DNA from: 66-474 sp035572335
GTDB lineage: Bacteria; Pseudomonadota; Gammaproteobacteria; Xanthomonadales; Rhodanobacteraceae
Direction of reading: 5' to 3'
DNA length: 9,372 nt
Assembly (NCBI GenBank): GCA_035572335.1
Contig: DATNAW010000145.1
Span: 1 to 9,372, forward strand
The translations under genes were made by a program, and so were the position numbers. Shown piece by piece: positions 1-7,940 of the stretch (position 1 is its first letter; each line of letters opens with the position of its first letter). Below the pieces are notes generated by a model. It ran no database searches. It saw only the letters and a list, made by a program, of their open reading frames with translations, and was not told the DNA's origin.

Positions 1-1
1 G

Positions 2-196
2 GCGTTCGAGGCGCGCGGCTACATGCAGCGTTTCGAATCCGCGGGGCAGGCGACGCCGCAGTCGCTGCTGCTCGGTTACCAGATCGCGACCCGTCTTGGT
101 GACAAGGACATGGCCACCAATTATTCCAACCGCCTGCAGGACCAGTTCCCGAACTCCTCGCAGGCACAATCCTTGAACGGCCCGGAACATGATTGA
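2..196 (+). CDS. pilF: PilF/PilW type IV pilus biogenesis lipoprotein, 3' end only
   Basis: This is the last 64 codons of a gene that begins before the window; reading from base 2 the frame is open to TGA at 194-196. The visible peptide contains a TPR-like helical pair (LLGYQIATRLGDKDMATNYS, then RLQDQFPNS), which resembles the C-terminus of Pseudomonas PilF as I remember it. PilF is an outer-membrane lipoprotein with TPR repeats that helps assemble the PilQ secretin of type IV pili. The lipobox and most repeats lie outside the window, so the call rests on this tail and on the known pilF-rodZ neighbourhood of gammaproteobacteria. The stop overlaps the rodZ start by 8 nt (189-196), suggesting translational coupling. 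A generic TPR protein is the alternative. Confidence 0.72.
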   Translation, partial: AFEARGYMQRFESAGQATPQSLLLGYQIATRLGDKDMATNYSNRLQDQFPNSSQAQSLNGPEHD

Positions 197-1145
197 CCAT
201 CAGGACACCGAGGATTTGTTTTCCGGAGAACAACCCAAGCGGAGCGTCCCTGCGCCCGTCGTGGAGCATCGCCTGGATTCTTCCGGTCATTCGATCGGGA
301 TGCGCCTGCGTGCGGCCCGCGAAGCGCGCGGACTGTCGATCGCCGATTGCGGCCGCCAGTTGCACCTGCCGATCAAGGTGCTGGAACGGCTGGAAGCCGA
401 GGATTTCGGATCGCCGGAACACTTCGTGTTCCTGCGCGGCGCGTTGAACAGCTATGCGCGTTTCCTCGGGCTGCCGCCCGGAAGTTGCGATGACGTGCTG
501 CGCGCGGTGGCGCCGCCCGAACAACCCGTGCTGGTCTCCGTCGCCCGCACGTCGCAGACGCGTTGGTTGCTGCAGCGTTATGGTACCGCTGCGACCTACA
601 TCGTTCTCACCGCCACCATCGCGGTGCCGCTGGTGCTGCTCGGATTGCGGGGTGGCCTGCATCGGCCGACCGCGCGGATCGTGTCGCTCGACCAGCCGGC
701 CGCTTCGGCTTCGGCACCGGCGACGAGCGTCAAGACGCCGCATGTCGCCACGATCACACCGACCGTCGACGACACACCGTTCCGCGCTTCGATGACGCCG
801 TTCGCCGCGATCGGCATGAACGACGACAGTGCAGCCACGCCCGCTCCCCAAACGGCGCCCGCCGCTGCGGCCCCCGCAGGCCAGCACACGCTGACGCTGA
901 ACGCCAGCGCGGATTGCTGGTTCGAGATCACCGACGCCCAGGGCAACAAGGTGGATTCGGGCATGCTGCGCGCCGGCGACAGCCGCAGCTGGCACTCGGC
1001 CGGCGTCCTGCACGTGACGCTCGGCAACGCAGGCGGCGTGACGGTGACGCGCGACGGCCAGCCGTTCACGCTGGACGCGTCGCGGCACGCCAACGTCGCC
1101 CATTTCGACGTGTTCGGATCGTCGGGCGCGAGCGAAAACGACTGA
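189..1145 (+). CDS. rodZ: RodZ, cytoskeletal shape protein (helix-turn-helix, one TM, DUF4115)
   Basis: The 318-residue protein has the RodZ layout. A cytoplasmic helix-turn-helix of the HTH_25 type lies at about 37-98 (MRLRAAREARGLSIADCGRQ, later VLERLEAEDF and LRGALNSYARFLGL). A single membrane segment lies at about 134-153. A low-complexity Ala/Pro/Thr periplasmic linker covers about 160-231, and a beta-rich C-terminal DUF4115 domain about 232-312 (ADCWFEITDAQGNKVDSGML). RodZ binds MreB through its N-terminal domain and links the actin-like filament to the elongasome to maintain rod shape; this role is known from E. coli and Caulobacter and inferred here. ATG 189 sits inside the end of pilF (8-nt overlap) behind only a weak GGA, so translation probably depends on coupling. 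In E. coli ispG and hisS follow rodZ; here yfgM follows directly. Confidence 0.9.
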   Translation: MIDHQDTEDLFSGEQPKRSVPAPVVEHRLDSSGHSIGMRLRAAREARGLSIADCGRQLHLPIKVLERLEAEDFGSPEHFVFLRGALNSYARFLGLPPGSCDDVLRAVAPPEQPVLVSVARTSQTRWLLQRYGTAATYIVLTATIAVPLVLLGLRGGLHRPTARIVSLDQPAASASAPATSVKTPHVATITPTVDDTPFRASMTPFAAIGMNDDSAATPAPQTAPAAAAPAGQHTLTLNASADCWFEITDAQGNKVDSGMLRAGDSRSWHSAGVLHVTLGNAGGVTVTRDGQPFTLDASRHANVAHFDVFGSSGASEND

Positions 1146-1153
1146 ATCTCTTG

Positions 1154-1159
1154 TATGCT
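1154..1159 (+). promoter_or_regulatory. Possible weak -10 box upstream of yfgM
   Basis: TATGCT lies 52 nt before the yfgM start, in the only appreciable gap (66 nt) of the pilF-der run. It matches TATAAT at 4 of 6 positions. No good -35 is visible: the best is GCGAAA at 16-nt spacing, 3 of 6. It would allow yfgM-bamB-der transcription separately from pilF-rodZ, but the evidence is weak. Confidence 0.2.
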
Positions 1160-1168
1160 TTCGCGTTT

Positions 1169-1190
1169 CCGCGCGGATTCCCGGGCGCGG
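1169..1190 (+). other. GC-rich hairpin in the rodZ-yfgM spacer
   Basis: CCGCGC (1169-1174) and GCGCGG (1185-1190) form a perfect 6-bp stem around a 10-nt loop. No T-run follows (GTGTCCG), so it is not a standard intrinsic terminator. It may act as an RNA stability or processing element between rodZ and yfgM, or may simply reflect high GC content. Confidence 0.3.
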
Positions 1191-1211
1191 GTGTCCGTAT
1201 GTGAGTGAACG

Positions 1212-1874
1212 ATGGCCTTCGAAGATTACGACGAGTACGAGCAGGGCGAACAGGTCCGCAAGTGGATCAAGGAAAACGGCATCGCCGTGGCGGCCGGCGT
1301 GGTGCTCGCGCTGGTGCTCATCTTCGGCTGGCGCCAGTGGCAGGCGCACAGGGCGAACACCGAAATTCAGGCCGCCTCGCAGTTCGCGGTGGTGCAGAAC
1401 GCCGTGCAGTCGGACAACAAGCAGGCCATGGGCGCTGCGTTGGGCGACCTGCAGAAGAATTACACGAAGTCTGCCTACGCGGCGTTCGCCAGCGCGGCGG
1501 TGGCCGAATACGATGTCGGCAAGGGTGACCTGAAACAGGCGACGCAGAACCTGCAATGGGCCGTGGCCCACAGCAACCAGCCGGCATTGCAGTCGTTGTT
1601 CTCGCTGCGACTGGCGCGCGTGTTGCTGGCGGACGGCAAGGCGCAGGATGCGCTGACCGCGCTCGGCAAGATTCCGTCCGGCGACTACGCGGCGATGGCC
1701 GCGGAACTTCGTGGCGACGCGCAGCTCAAACTCGGGAAGACCGATGCCGCGCGCGCCGCTTACCAGGATGCGTTGGCGAAGCTCGACAAGGACGCACCGG
1801 GCCGCAGCGCGGTGCAGATGAAACTCGACAACCTCACGCAGCCGCACGCTGCCACGACCGGGAAGGCCAAATGA
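1212..1874 (+). CDS. yfgM: YfgM-like ancillary SecYEG translocon subunit (TPR-like, one TM)
   Basis: This 220-residue protein starts with a short acidic cytoplasmic tail (MAFEDYDEYEQGEQVRKWIK), then a single membrane helix at about 23-40 and a periplasmic helical TPR-like domain (TPR_21/DUF2133) to about 205. The segment SLRLARVLLADGKAQDAL, followed by AAMAAELRGDAQLKLGKT, matches the E. coli YfgM pattern (206 aa). E. coli YfgM is an inner-membrane protein that associates with SecYEG and periplasmic chaperones such as PpiD, helping outer-membrane protein transit. ATG 1212 is preferred because it gives the canonical N-terminus; the upstream GTGAGTGAACG provides at best a weak ribosome site. The stop overlaps the bamB start as ATGA (1871-1874), so the two are probably translationally coupled, as expected for genes linked in the Bam/Sec pathway. 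Confidence 0.88.
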   Translation: MAFEDYDEYEQGEQVRKWIKENGIAVAAGVVLALVLIFGWRQWQAHRANTEIQAASQFAVVQNAVQSDNKQAMGAALGDLQKNYTKSAYAAFASAAVAEYDVGKGDLKQATQNLQWAVAHSNQPALQSLFSLRLARVLLADGKAQDALTALGKIPSGDYAAMAAELRGDAQLKLGKTDAARAAYQDALAKLDKDAPGRSAVQMKLDNLTQPHAATTGKAK

Positions 1875-3097
1875 AGCGCCGTCATCTTCTGCTGTTGCCG
1901 TTGCTGGCCGCCGTCTTCGCCTTGTCGGGTTGCGGTTTGTGGAACAAGATTTTCAACCGCGGCGGCAACCTGCAGCCACCGAAGCCGTTGATGGAGTTCA
2001 CGCCGACGGTGCAGGTGCAGAAAATCTGGTCGACGCGGATCGGCGATGGTTCGGGGCGTTCGGGCGTGCGCCTGCAGCCCGCCTTCGCGGACGGCAAGCT
2101 GTACCTGATCAGCACCGACGGCAAGCTCGAAGCACTGGATGCATCGACCGGCAAGGAAATCTGGAAGCAGTCCACGCGCGTCGGCGGCGGCATATGGCCG
2201 TTCAAACACAAGAAGCCCGGCCAGGATGCGCGCTATGCAGGCGGTCCCACCGTTTCCGGCACCCTGCTGGTGGTAGGCACGCTGGATGGTCATGTGTATG
2301 GAATCGATGCGGGGACCGGCAAGCAGCTGTGGAGCGCCGAGGTCGATGACGAAGTGATCTCGCCGCCCGCAATCGACGCGGGCACGGTGTACGTGCGCAC
2401 GAACTCCGGCTACGTGTACGCGTTCGACGCCAATACCGGCGAACGGAAGTGGCTGAACGACCAGGGCAACGTGCCATTGCTGAGCCTGCGCGGCAATGGA
2501 CCGCTGCTGGCGGTGCACAGCGTGGTGATGTTCGGCACCGACGACGGCAACGTGGTGTCACTGCGCAGCGACACCGGCGCGGTCCAGTGGAAAGTGCCGA
2601 TCACCAAGGGGCTCGGCCGCACCGACATCCAGAAATTGAACGATGCCGACGACACGCTGCAGCTCGACGGCAACATCCTGTACGCGACCGCCTATCACGG
2701 TGAATTGGCGGCCGTCGATGCGACGCAGGGCCAGCTGGCGTGGACGCGCGCGTTCTCGAGCTACGTCGGAGTGGGCGTGGCCGACAAGGAACTGGTGGGC
2801 GTGGACGACGATTCGCTCGTGTGGGCTTTCTCCAAGGACGGCGGCGGCGACATGTGGAAACAGGATGCGCTGCAATACCACTGGCTCACCGCGCCGGCGA
2901 TCCAGGACAAATACGCCGTCGTCGGCGGCATCGACGGCTACGTGCACTGGCTCGATCTGTCCGACGGCAAGCTGGCCGCGCGCGTGCGTTTGTCGAAGGA
3001 CGAAATCCGCGCGCGTCCGGTCGTCAATGGCGACACGGTGTACGTCGAAGACGTGAAGGGTCACGTCGCCGCCTATCGGATCAACGCGTCGCCCTGA
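1871..3097 (+). CDS. bamB: BamB, outer-membrane assembly lipoprotein (8-bladed beta-propeller)
   Basis: The frame is open from 1556, but the true start is ATG 1871, which overlaps the yfgM stop and opens a lipoprotein signal peptide: basic MKRRH, a hydrophobic core, then lipobox LSGC with the lipidated Cys at residue 21. Residue 22 is Gly rather than Asp, consistent with Lol transport to the outer membrane. The mature part carries eight propeller-blade signatures: DGKLEALD (about 83), DGHVYGID (139), SGYVYAFD (179), DGNVVSLR (225), HGELAAVD (276), DDSLVWAF (313), DGYVHWLD (355) and KGHVAAYR (396). Several are followed by TGK or DGK and Trp, as in PQQ-type repeats. BamB scaffolds BamA in the complex that inserts beta-barrel proteins. 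At 408 aa it is close to the family's usual size (about 390). The stop codon lies inside a 10-bp inverted repeat. Confidence 0.95.
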   Translation: MKRRHLLLLPLLAAVFALSGCGLWNKIFNRGGNLQPPKPLMEFTPTVQVQKIWSTRIGDGSGRSGVRLQPAFADGKLYLISTDGKLEALDASTGKEIWKQSTRVGGGIWPFKHKKPGQDARYAGGPTVSGTLLVVGTLDGHVYGIDAGTGKQLWSAEVDDEVISPPAIDAGTVYVRTNSGYVYAFDANTGERKWLNDQGNVPLLSLRGNGPLLAVHSVVMFGTDDGNVVSLRSDTGAVQWKVPITKGLGRTDIQKLNDADDTLQLDGNILYATAYHGELAAVDATQGQLAWTRAFSSYVGVGVADKELVGVDDDSLVWAFSKDGGGDMWKQDALQYHWLTAPAIQDKYAVVGGIDGYVHWLDLSDGKLAARVRLSKDEIRARPVVNGDTVYVEDVKGHVAAYRINASP

Positions 3098-3105
3098 CGC
3101 GTTGA
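3081..3105 (+). repeat. Perfect 10-bp inverted repeat over the bamB stop, before der
   Basis: TCAACGCGTC (3081-3090) and GACGCGTTGA (3096-3105) are exact reverse complements around the 5-nt loop GCCCT. The structure covers the last codons and the TGA (3095-3097) of bamB and ends 12 nt before the der ATG. The downstream bases are CGGGCACGCACC, with no T-run, so a standard intrinsic terminator is unlikely. An RNA hairpin here could protect the yfgM-bamB mRNA 3' end, reduce transcription into der, or block der initiation until ribosomes finishing bamB melt it. The structure is seen directly; the role is inference. Confidence 0.6.
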
Positions 3106-3117
3106 CGGGCACGCACC

Positions 3118-4515
3118 ATGTTGCCGGTCGTCGCCCTGGTCGGACGTCCCAACGTCGGCAAATCCACACTGTTCAATGCGCTGACGAAGAGCCGTGACGC
3201 GCTGGTTGCGGACTTGCCCGGCGTCACCCGAGATCGTCACTACGGCGTGTGCCGCGTCGGCGAGCGTCCGTTCGTGTTGGTCGATACCGGCGGGCTGTCG
3301 GGCGAACGCGTCGATATCGACGAACTCACCGAGAAACAAGTCCAGCTGGCGATCGATGAAGCCAGTGCCTGCGTGCTGCTGGTGGATGCGCGCGAAGGTT
3401 TGTTGCCGCAGGACCGCGCGATCCTCGACCGCCTGCGCCGCGCGGGCAAGCCCGTGCTGCTGGCCGTCAACAAGACCGATGGCATGGAGGCGCACGCCGC
3501 GCTGGCGGAATTTTCCTCGCTGGGCGTCGCCACGACGTTTGCGATCGCCGCCGCGCACGCGCGCGGACTCGATGCCTTGCTGGCCGCCACACAGCCGTTG
3601 TTGCCGCCGGATGCCGATGCCGAAGGCCCGGGCGACAAAGAAGTTGCAGGTACGCGCGTCGCCATCATCGGCCGGCCCAATGTCGGCAAATCCACGCTGG
3701 TGAATCGTTTGCTGGGCGAAGAGCGCGTGGTGGTATCCGACGTCGCCGGCACCACGCGCGATTCGATCCACGTGCCGCTGGAGCGCGACGGCCGCCAGTA
3801 CGTCCTGATCGATACCGCGGGCGTGCGCCGCCGCGGGCGCGTGGAAGACGCGCTGGAGAAATTCAGCGTCATCAAGACGCTGCAATCGATCGCCGCGGCG
3901 GATGTCGCGGCGGTGATGCTGGATGCCGGCGAAGGCGTCACCGACCAGGACCTGGCCTTGATCGGGCAGGTGCTGGATGCCGGGCGCGCGTTGGTGATCG
4001 TCGCCAACAAGTGGGACGGCCTGGAGCAGTACGACCGCGAGCGCTGCAAAGCCGGCCTCGAACGCAAGCTCGATTTCGTGGCGTGGGCGCGCATCGTGTT
4101 CCTGTCGGCGAAACACGGATCGGGCCTGCGCGAATTGATGCGCGCCGTCGACCGCGCCGGTGCATCGGCGGCACGCGAACTCGGCACCTCCGACCTCACG
4201 CGCTCGCTGGAAAAAGCCGTCACGGCCCACCAACCGCCGTTGGTACGCGGACACTCGCCCAAGCTGCGCTTCGCGCATCCCGGTGGTGACCATCCGCCGA
4301 CCATCGTGATCCACGGCAGCCGCACCAAGCACATCGCGGACAGCTATCGGCGCTATCTCGAAAATTTCTTCCGAAAGCGCTACAAGCTGGAAGGCACGCC
4401 AATCCGCATCGAGTTCCGCGAAGGCGAAAATCCGTACGCGGGCAAGCGCAACGTGCTCACCGAGAGCCAGCAGCGCAAACGCAGGCGGATGATCCGCCAC
4501 GTGCGTGGCCGCTGA
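3118..4515 (+). CDS. der: Der (EngA), double-domain GTPase for 50S ribosome assembly
   Basis: The 465-residue protein has the tandem G domains unique to Der/EngA. G domain 1 has P-loop GRPNVGKST at 9-17, DTGG at 56-59 and NKTD at 118-121. G domain 2 has GRPNVGKST at 185-193, DTAG at 232-235, NKWD at 297-300 and the G5-like SAKHGSG. A C-terminal KH-like domain follows (about 355-450), with FFRKRYKLEGTPIRIEFREG and a basic tail (QQRKRRRMIRHVRGR). Der is an essential GTPase that binds the 50S subunit late in maturation. Every key motif is intact. The start gives a family-typical N-terminus (MLPVVALVGRPNVGK); there is no strong Shine-Dalgarno, and a hairpin sits just upstream. The gap to bamB is 20 nt, and the gene end overlaps mobA by 11 nt. 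Confidence 0.97.
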   Translation: MLPVVALVGRPNVGKSTLFNALTKSRDALVADLPGVTRDRHYGVCRVGERPFVLVDTGGLSGERVDIDELTEKQVQLAIDEASACVLLVDAREGLLPQDRAILDRLRRAGKPVLLAVNKTDGMEAHAALAEFSSLGVATTFAIAAAHARGLDALLAATQPLLPPDADAEGPGDKEVAGTRVAIIGRPNVGKSTLVNRLLGEERVVVSDVAGTTRDSIHVPLERDGRQYVLIDTAGVRRRGRVEDALEKFSVIKTLQSIAAADVAAVMLDAGEGVTDQDLALIGQVLDAGRALVIVANKWDGLEQYDRERCKAGLERKLDFVAWARIVFLSAKHGSGLRELMRAVDRAGASAARELGTSDLTRSLEKAVTAHQPPLVRGHSPKLRFAHPGGDHPPTIVIHGSRTKHIADSYRRYLENFFRKRYKLEGTPIRIEFREGENPYAGKRNVLTESQQRKRRRMIRHVRGR

Positions 4516-5125
4516 CGAAACGCTGGGCGTGATCCTCGCCGGCGGCGCCGGCCGCCGCGTGGGCGATGCGGACAAGGGCTTGCTGCCGTTGTGCGGACGC
4601 CCGCTGGTCGAACACGTGCTGGAACGGTTGCGCAGCCAATGCAAGCGCGTCGTGATCGTCGCCAACCGCAACATCGATATGTATGCACGCCTCGCGCCGA
4701 CGATCCACGACGAAGTAGTGGGCCACGATGGCCCGCTTGCCGGGCTGGCCGCGGCATTCGGATTCCTGCAAGCCAACCGGCATGCGTTGCCGGAATGGCT
4801 GCTGACAGTCCCGGTGGACTGCCCCGATCCGCCGCGCGATCTTGCAGCGCGACTGCGTGCGGCGCTGGCGACGAATGTCGGCGCGGCCTGTTCGTTTGCC
4901 CTCGTCGCCGGCAGGCGCGAGCCGCTGTTCGCGATGTATCGCGTCGGTGCAGTGGCAGAACCTTGGCATGCCTCGGCGCAAGCCGCTTTGCGCGAACACG
5001 GTTCGCCCATGCGCTGGCTCGCGGCGCAAGGTGCGCTCGCGGTCGATTTCGGCGATGCAGATGGTGCGTTCCATAATCTCAATGCACCCGACGACTTTCG
5101 CGATTACGAACGCGCGCATGGCTGA
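4505..5125 (+). CDS. mobA: MobA, molybdenum cofactor guanylyltransferase
   Basis: The product is 206 aa with a GTG start. It opens with the nucleotidyltransferase signature LAGGAGRRVGDADKGLLPLC (residues 11-30, Lys24 in the usual GTP-contacting place), followed by GRPLVEHV, then DGPLAG (75-80). PVDCP at 103-107 includes the conserved metal-binding Asp (Asp105), and FHNLNAPDDF near the C-terminus corresponds to the E. coli FVNVNTPEEL region. MobA transfers GMP from GTP to Mo-molybdopterin, giving the guanine dinucleotide form (bis-MGD) used by DMSO-reductase-family enzymes. GTG 4505 is chosen because it is the only start that keeps the N-terminal signature complete. It overlaps the der stop by 11 nt, so initiation is probably coupled to der translation. 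Its end overlaps moeA by 8 nt. MocA-like cytidylyltransferases are a less likely alternative given the moeA neighbour and E. coli MobA-like motifs. Confidence 0.9.
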   Translation: MAADETLGVILAGGAGRRVGDADKGLLPLCGRPLVEHVLERLRSQCKRVVIVANRNIDMYARLAPTIHDEVVGHDGPLAGLAAAFGFLQANRHALPEWLLTVPVDCPDPPRDLAARLRAALATNVGAACSFALVAGRREPLFAMYRVGAVAEPWHASAQAALREHGSPMRWLAAQGALAVDFGDADGAFHNLNAPDDFRDYERAHG

Positions 5126-6341
5126 TCCTTCTTATCCCGCCCGCATCGGTCTCGAGCAAGCGCTGCAGATCGTGGCCGCGCGCGCGGCGCGGCATCGGCT
5201 GCCGATCGAAACGGTGCCGCTTGCCGATGCGCACGGCCGTGTCCTGGGCGAGGATGTTCGCACGGCACATCCATTGCCGCCTTTCGCGAATTCCGCGATG
5301 GATGGTTTTGCGCTGCGCGGCGCCGACTTGCCGGAAGGTGGAGCGCGCGAATTCACGCTGATCGGCGACGTGTTCGCAGGCGCAACCTCCGCACCCGAGG
5401 TCGGCGAAGGGCAGTGCGTGCGCATTACCACTGGCGCGCCAATGCCCGTCGGCGCGGATACCGTCGTGATCAAGGAAAACGTGTCGGTCGAGGGTGAACG
5501 TGTGCGGGTGAAGGCCGGCGAGAGCGTGGGCGCCAACGTGCGTGCCGCGGGCGAAGACTATGCCGGGGGCGATCTTGCGTTTGCTTCGGGAACGCCGCTC
5601 GGTACCGCGCAGATGGCGGTGTTTGCCGCGCTGGGTGTCGATCGCGTGCCGGTGCGGCGTCGACCTCGCGTCGCCGTCATCGCCACCGGCAATGAACTTG
5701 TTCCCGCAGGACAGCGGCTGGGCTTCGGGCAGATCCACGAATCCAACGCGCTGATGCTGGCATCGCTGGTGCGCGAATCGCACGCGACGGTGGTCGTGCA
5801 GCATTGCGTGCGCGACGACCGGGAAGCGCTTCGAAGCGCATTGCTTGAAGCGGCAGCCGAGGCCGATGTCATCGTTACCAGCGGCGGCGTGTCGGCGGGC
5901 GAGGCCGATCACTTGCCGGGCGTCCTGCGCGAGATTGGCGAAATCCATTTCCACAAGGTGCGGCTGAAACCCGGCATGCCCACGTTGTTTGGCGAAATCG
6001 GCGCGTGCCTGTATTTCGGGCTGCCAGGCAATCCGGTCGCCTCGGCGGTGACGTATCGCGTTTTCGTCGCCTTCGCCCTGCGCGCGATGCTGGGCGTCAC
6101 CATCGTGCCGAAACCGGGCCGCGCGCGTCTGGACGCGCCGCTGCACAAGCGCCATCCGCGTGCCGAGTTTGCACGCTGCAACTTGCGTATCGATGAGGAT
6201 GGCGTGCAGTGGGCGACGCTGCATGCGAAGCAGGGCTCCGGGATGCTGCGCGGACTCGCTGAAACCGATGCGCTGGCGCTGCTGCCCGAAGGTGAAAAGG
6301 AATACGGGCGCGGCGACACCGTGACCTTGTGGCCCAATTGA
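5118..6341 (+). CDS. moeA: MoeA, molybdopterin molybdenumtransferase
   Basis: The frame is open from 4842, but the start is placed at ATG 5118, which overlaps the mobA stop and gives 407 aa, the usual MoeA length (E. coli 411). Motifs in order are PPFANSAMDGFA (54-65, with the conserved Asp62), the RITTGAPMPVGADTVV stretch (102-117), ATGNEL (189-194), TSGGVSAGEAD (254-264), LKPGMP (283-288) and GLPGNPVASAVTY (301-313), then a C-terminal beta domain. MoeA inserts molybdate into adenylylated molybdopterin (MPT-AMP, made by MogA/MoaB) to give Mo-cofactor. Small departures from E. coli are Ala in SGGVSAG (Val in E. coli) and Met in KPGMP (Lys in E. coli), neither expected to abolish function. moeB follows after 29 nt. 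Confidence 0.95.
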   Translation: MADPSYPARIGLEQALQIVAARAARHRLPIETVPLADAHGRVLGEDVRTAHPLPPFANSAMDGFALRGADLPEGGAREFTLIGDVFAGATSAPEVGEGQCVRITTGAPMPVGADTVVIKENVSVEGERVRVKAGESVGANVRAAGEDYAGGDLAFASGTPLGTAQMAVFAALGVDRVPVRRRPRVAVIATGNELVPAGQRLGFGQIHESNALMLASLVRESHATVVVQHCVRDDREALRSALLEAAAEADVIVTSGGVSAGEADHLPGVLREIGEIHFHKVRLKPGMPTLFGEIGACLYFGLPGNPVASAVTYRVFVAFALRAMLGVTIVPKPGRARLDAPLHKRHPRAEFARCNLRIDEDGVQWATLHAKQGSGMLRGLAETDALALLPEGEKEYGRGDTVTLWPN

Positions 6342-6358
6342 TTGATGACGCGATGGGC

Positions 6359-6364
6359 GATAAT
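6359..6364 (+). promoter_or_regulatory. -10-like GATAAT immediately before moeB (possible leaderless start)
   Basis: GATAAT matches TATAAT at 5 of 6 positions and ends 6 nt before ATG 6371, so transcription from it would begin at or beside the A of the start codon. TTGATT at 6338-6343 matches TTGACA at 4 of 6 positions, but the spacer is a short 15 nt. There is no Shine-Dalgarno in front of the ATG, which fits a leaderless message. Read-through from moeA remains possible. Confidence 0.4.
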
Positions 6365-6370
6365 GCGCGC

Positions 6371-7498
<1,128 letters not shown>

Positions 7499-7510
7499 CG
7501 CGCCGGTTCG

Positions 7511-7816
7511 CTACGCAGCGTGTCCGTCGTGCTGCCGCGTGGCGTGGAAAGCGGCGAGCTGCTCCGGCGTTGCCTCTTTCTGGTGGCGCGCCTTCCATTC
7601 TTCGAAGGGCACGCCATAGATGGCATAGCGGGCTTCTTCCCTGGTGAGGTCGAGGCCGCGCTCGGCGGCGGCTTCGCGATACCAGTCGGCAAGGCAGTTG
7701 CGACAGAATCCGGCCAGGTTCATCAGGTCGATGTTCTGCACGTCCGGACGGTCTTCATTGAGGTGTTTCAGCAGGCGGCGCAGGACCGCTGCCTGCAATT
7801 CGGTGGCTTCGATCAT
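7511..7816 (-). CDS. DUF1244 family small protein of unknown function
   Basis: This 101-residue minus-strand gene runs from ATG (7816-7814) to TAG (7513-7511), with a purine-rich GAGAG about 9 nt before the start. I recognise the DUF1244 pattern: DLMNLAGFCRNCLADWYREA (residues 30-49), with a CxxC pair at Cys38 and Cys41, and EARYAIYGVPFEEWKARHQ (61-79). Members are widespread in proteobacteria and a structure of one (from Sinorhizobium) is known to me, but no function is established. The protein is predicted soluble, helical and cytoplasmic, with no signal peptide. The CxxC could bind metal or be redox-active, but that is a guess. It converges with moeB (12 nt between stops) and diverges from folD. 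The overlapping plus-strand open frame is its shadow. Confidence 0.85.
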   Translation of the reverse strand: MIEATELQAAVLRRLLKHLNEDRPDVQNIDLMNLAGFCRNCLADWYREAAAERGLDLTREEARYAIYGVPFEEWKARHQKEATPEQLAAFHATRQHDGHAA

Positions 7817-7912
7817 CGTTCTGCTCTCAAGGGCAATAAGTGCTCAGTCCTGTTCCCGATGCGTACGCTAGCCGCACCGGGTGTATTGGCGCCGTGAACT
7901 GGGTAACGGATG

Positions 7913-7932
7913 CGGACGGCGGCGCCCGTCCG
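7913..7932 (+). repeat. 7-bp hairpin in the DUF1244/folD divergent region
   Basis: CGGACGG (7913-7919) and CCGTCCG (7926-7932) pair perfectly around a 6-nt loop. It lies 8 nt upstream of the proposed folD -35 and about 97 nt upstream of the DUF1244 start on the other strand. No T-run follows on either strand, so it does not look like an intrinsic terminator. It could be an operator-type dyad or a structured leader for the minus-strand gene. The rest of 7817-7994 holds the folD promoter and otherwise nothing I can identify. Confidence 0.4.
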
Positions 7933-7940
7933 ATTCGCCA

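Noticed and set aside
1556..1870. N-terminal extension of the bamB frame by 105 codons
   Set aside because: It overlaps yfgM out of frame, and the lipoprotein signal peptide begins exactly at ATG 1871.
3073..5082. Very long minus-strand open frame (669 codons) opposite der and mobA
   Set aside because: It lies antisense to genes with complete, recognisable motifs. The translation is rich in Arg, Ala, Gln and His with no domain, as expected for the shadow frame of high-GC genes.
4842..5117. N-terminal extension of the moeA frame by 92 codons
   Set aside because: It overlaps mobA out of frame, is Arg/Ser-rich, and the canonical MoeA start lies at ATG 5118.
6329..6370. Upstream GTG 6329 or ATG 6353 starts for moeB
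   Set aside because: GTG 6329 overlaps the moeA end, and both add residues ahead of the rhodanese fold; the -10-like box also lies inside this stretch. They are kept only as alternatives.
7520..7897. Plus-strand open frame of 125 codons opposite DUF1244
   Set aside because: The minus-strand frame has the clear DUF1244 pattern and a good start context; the plus-strand frame shows no family resemblance.
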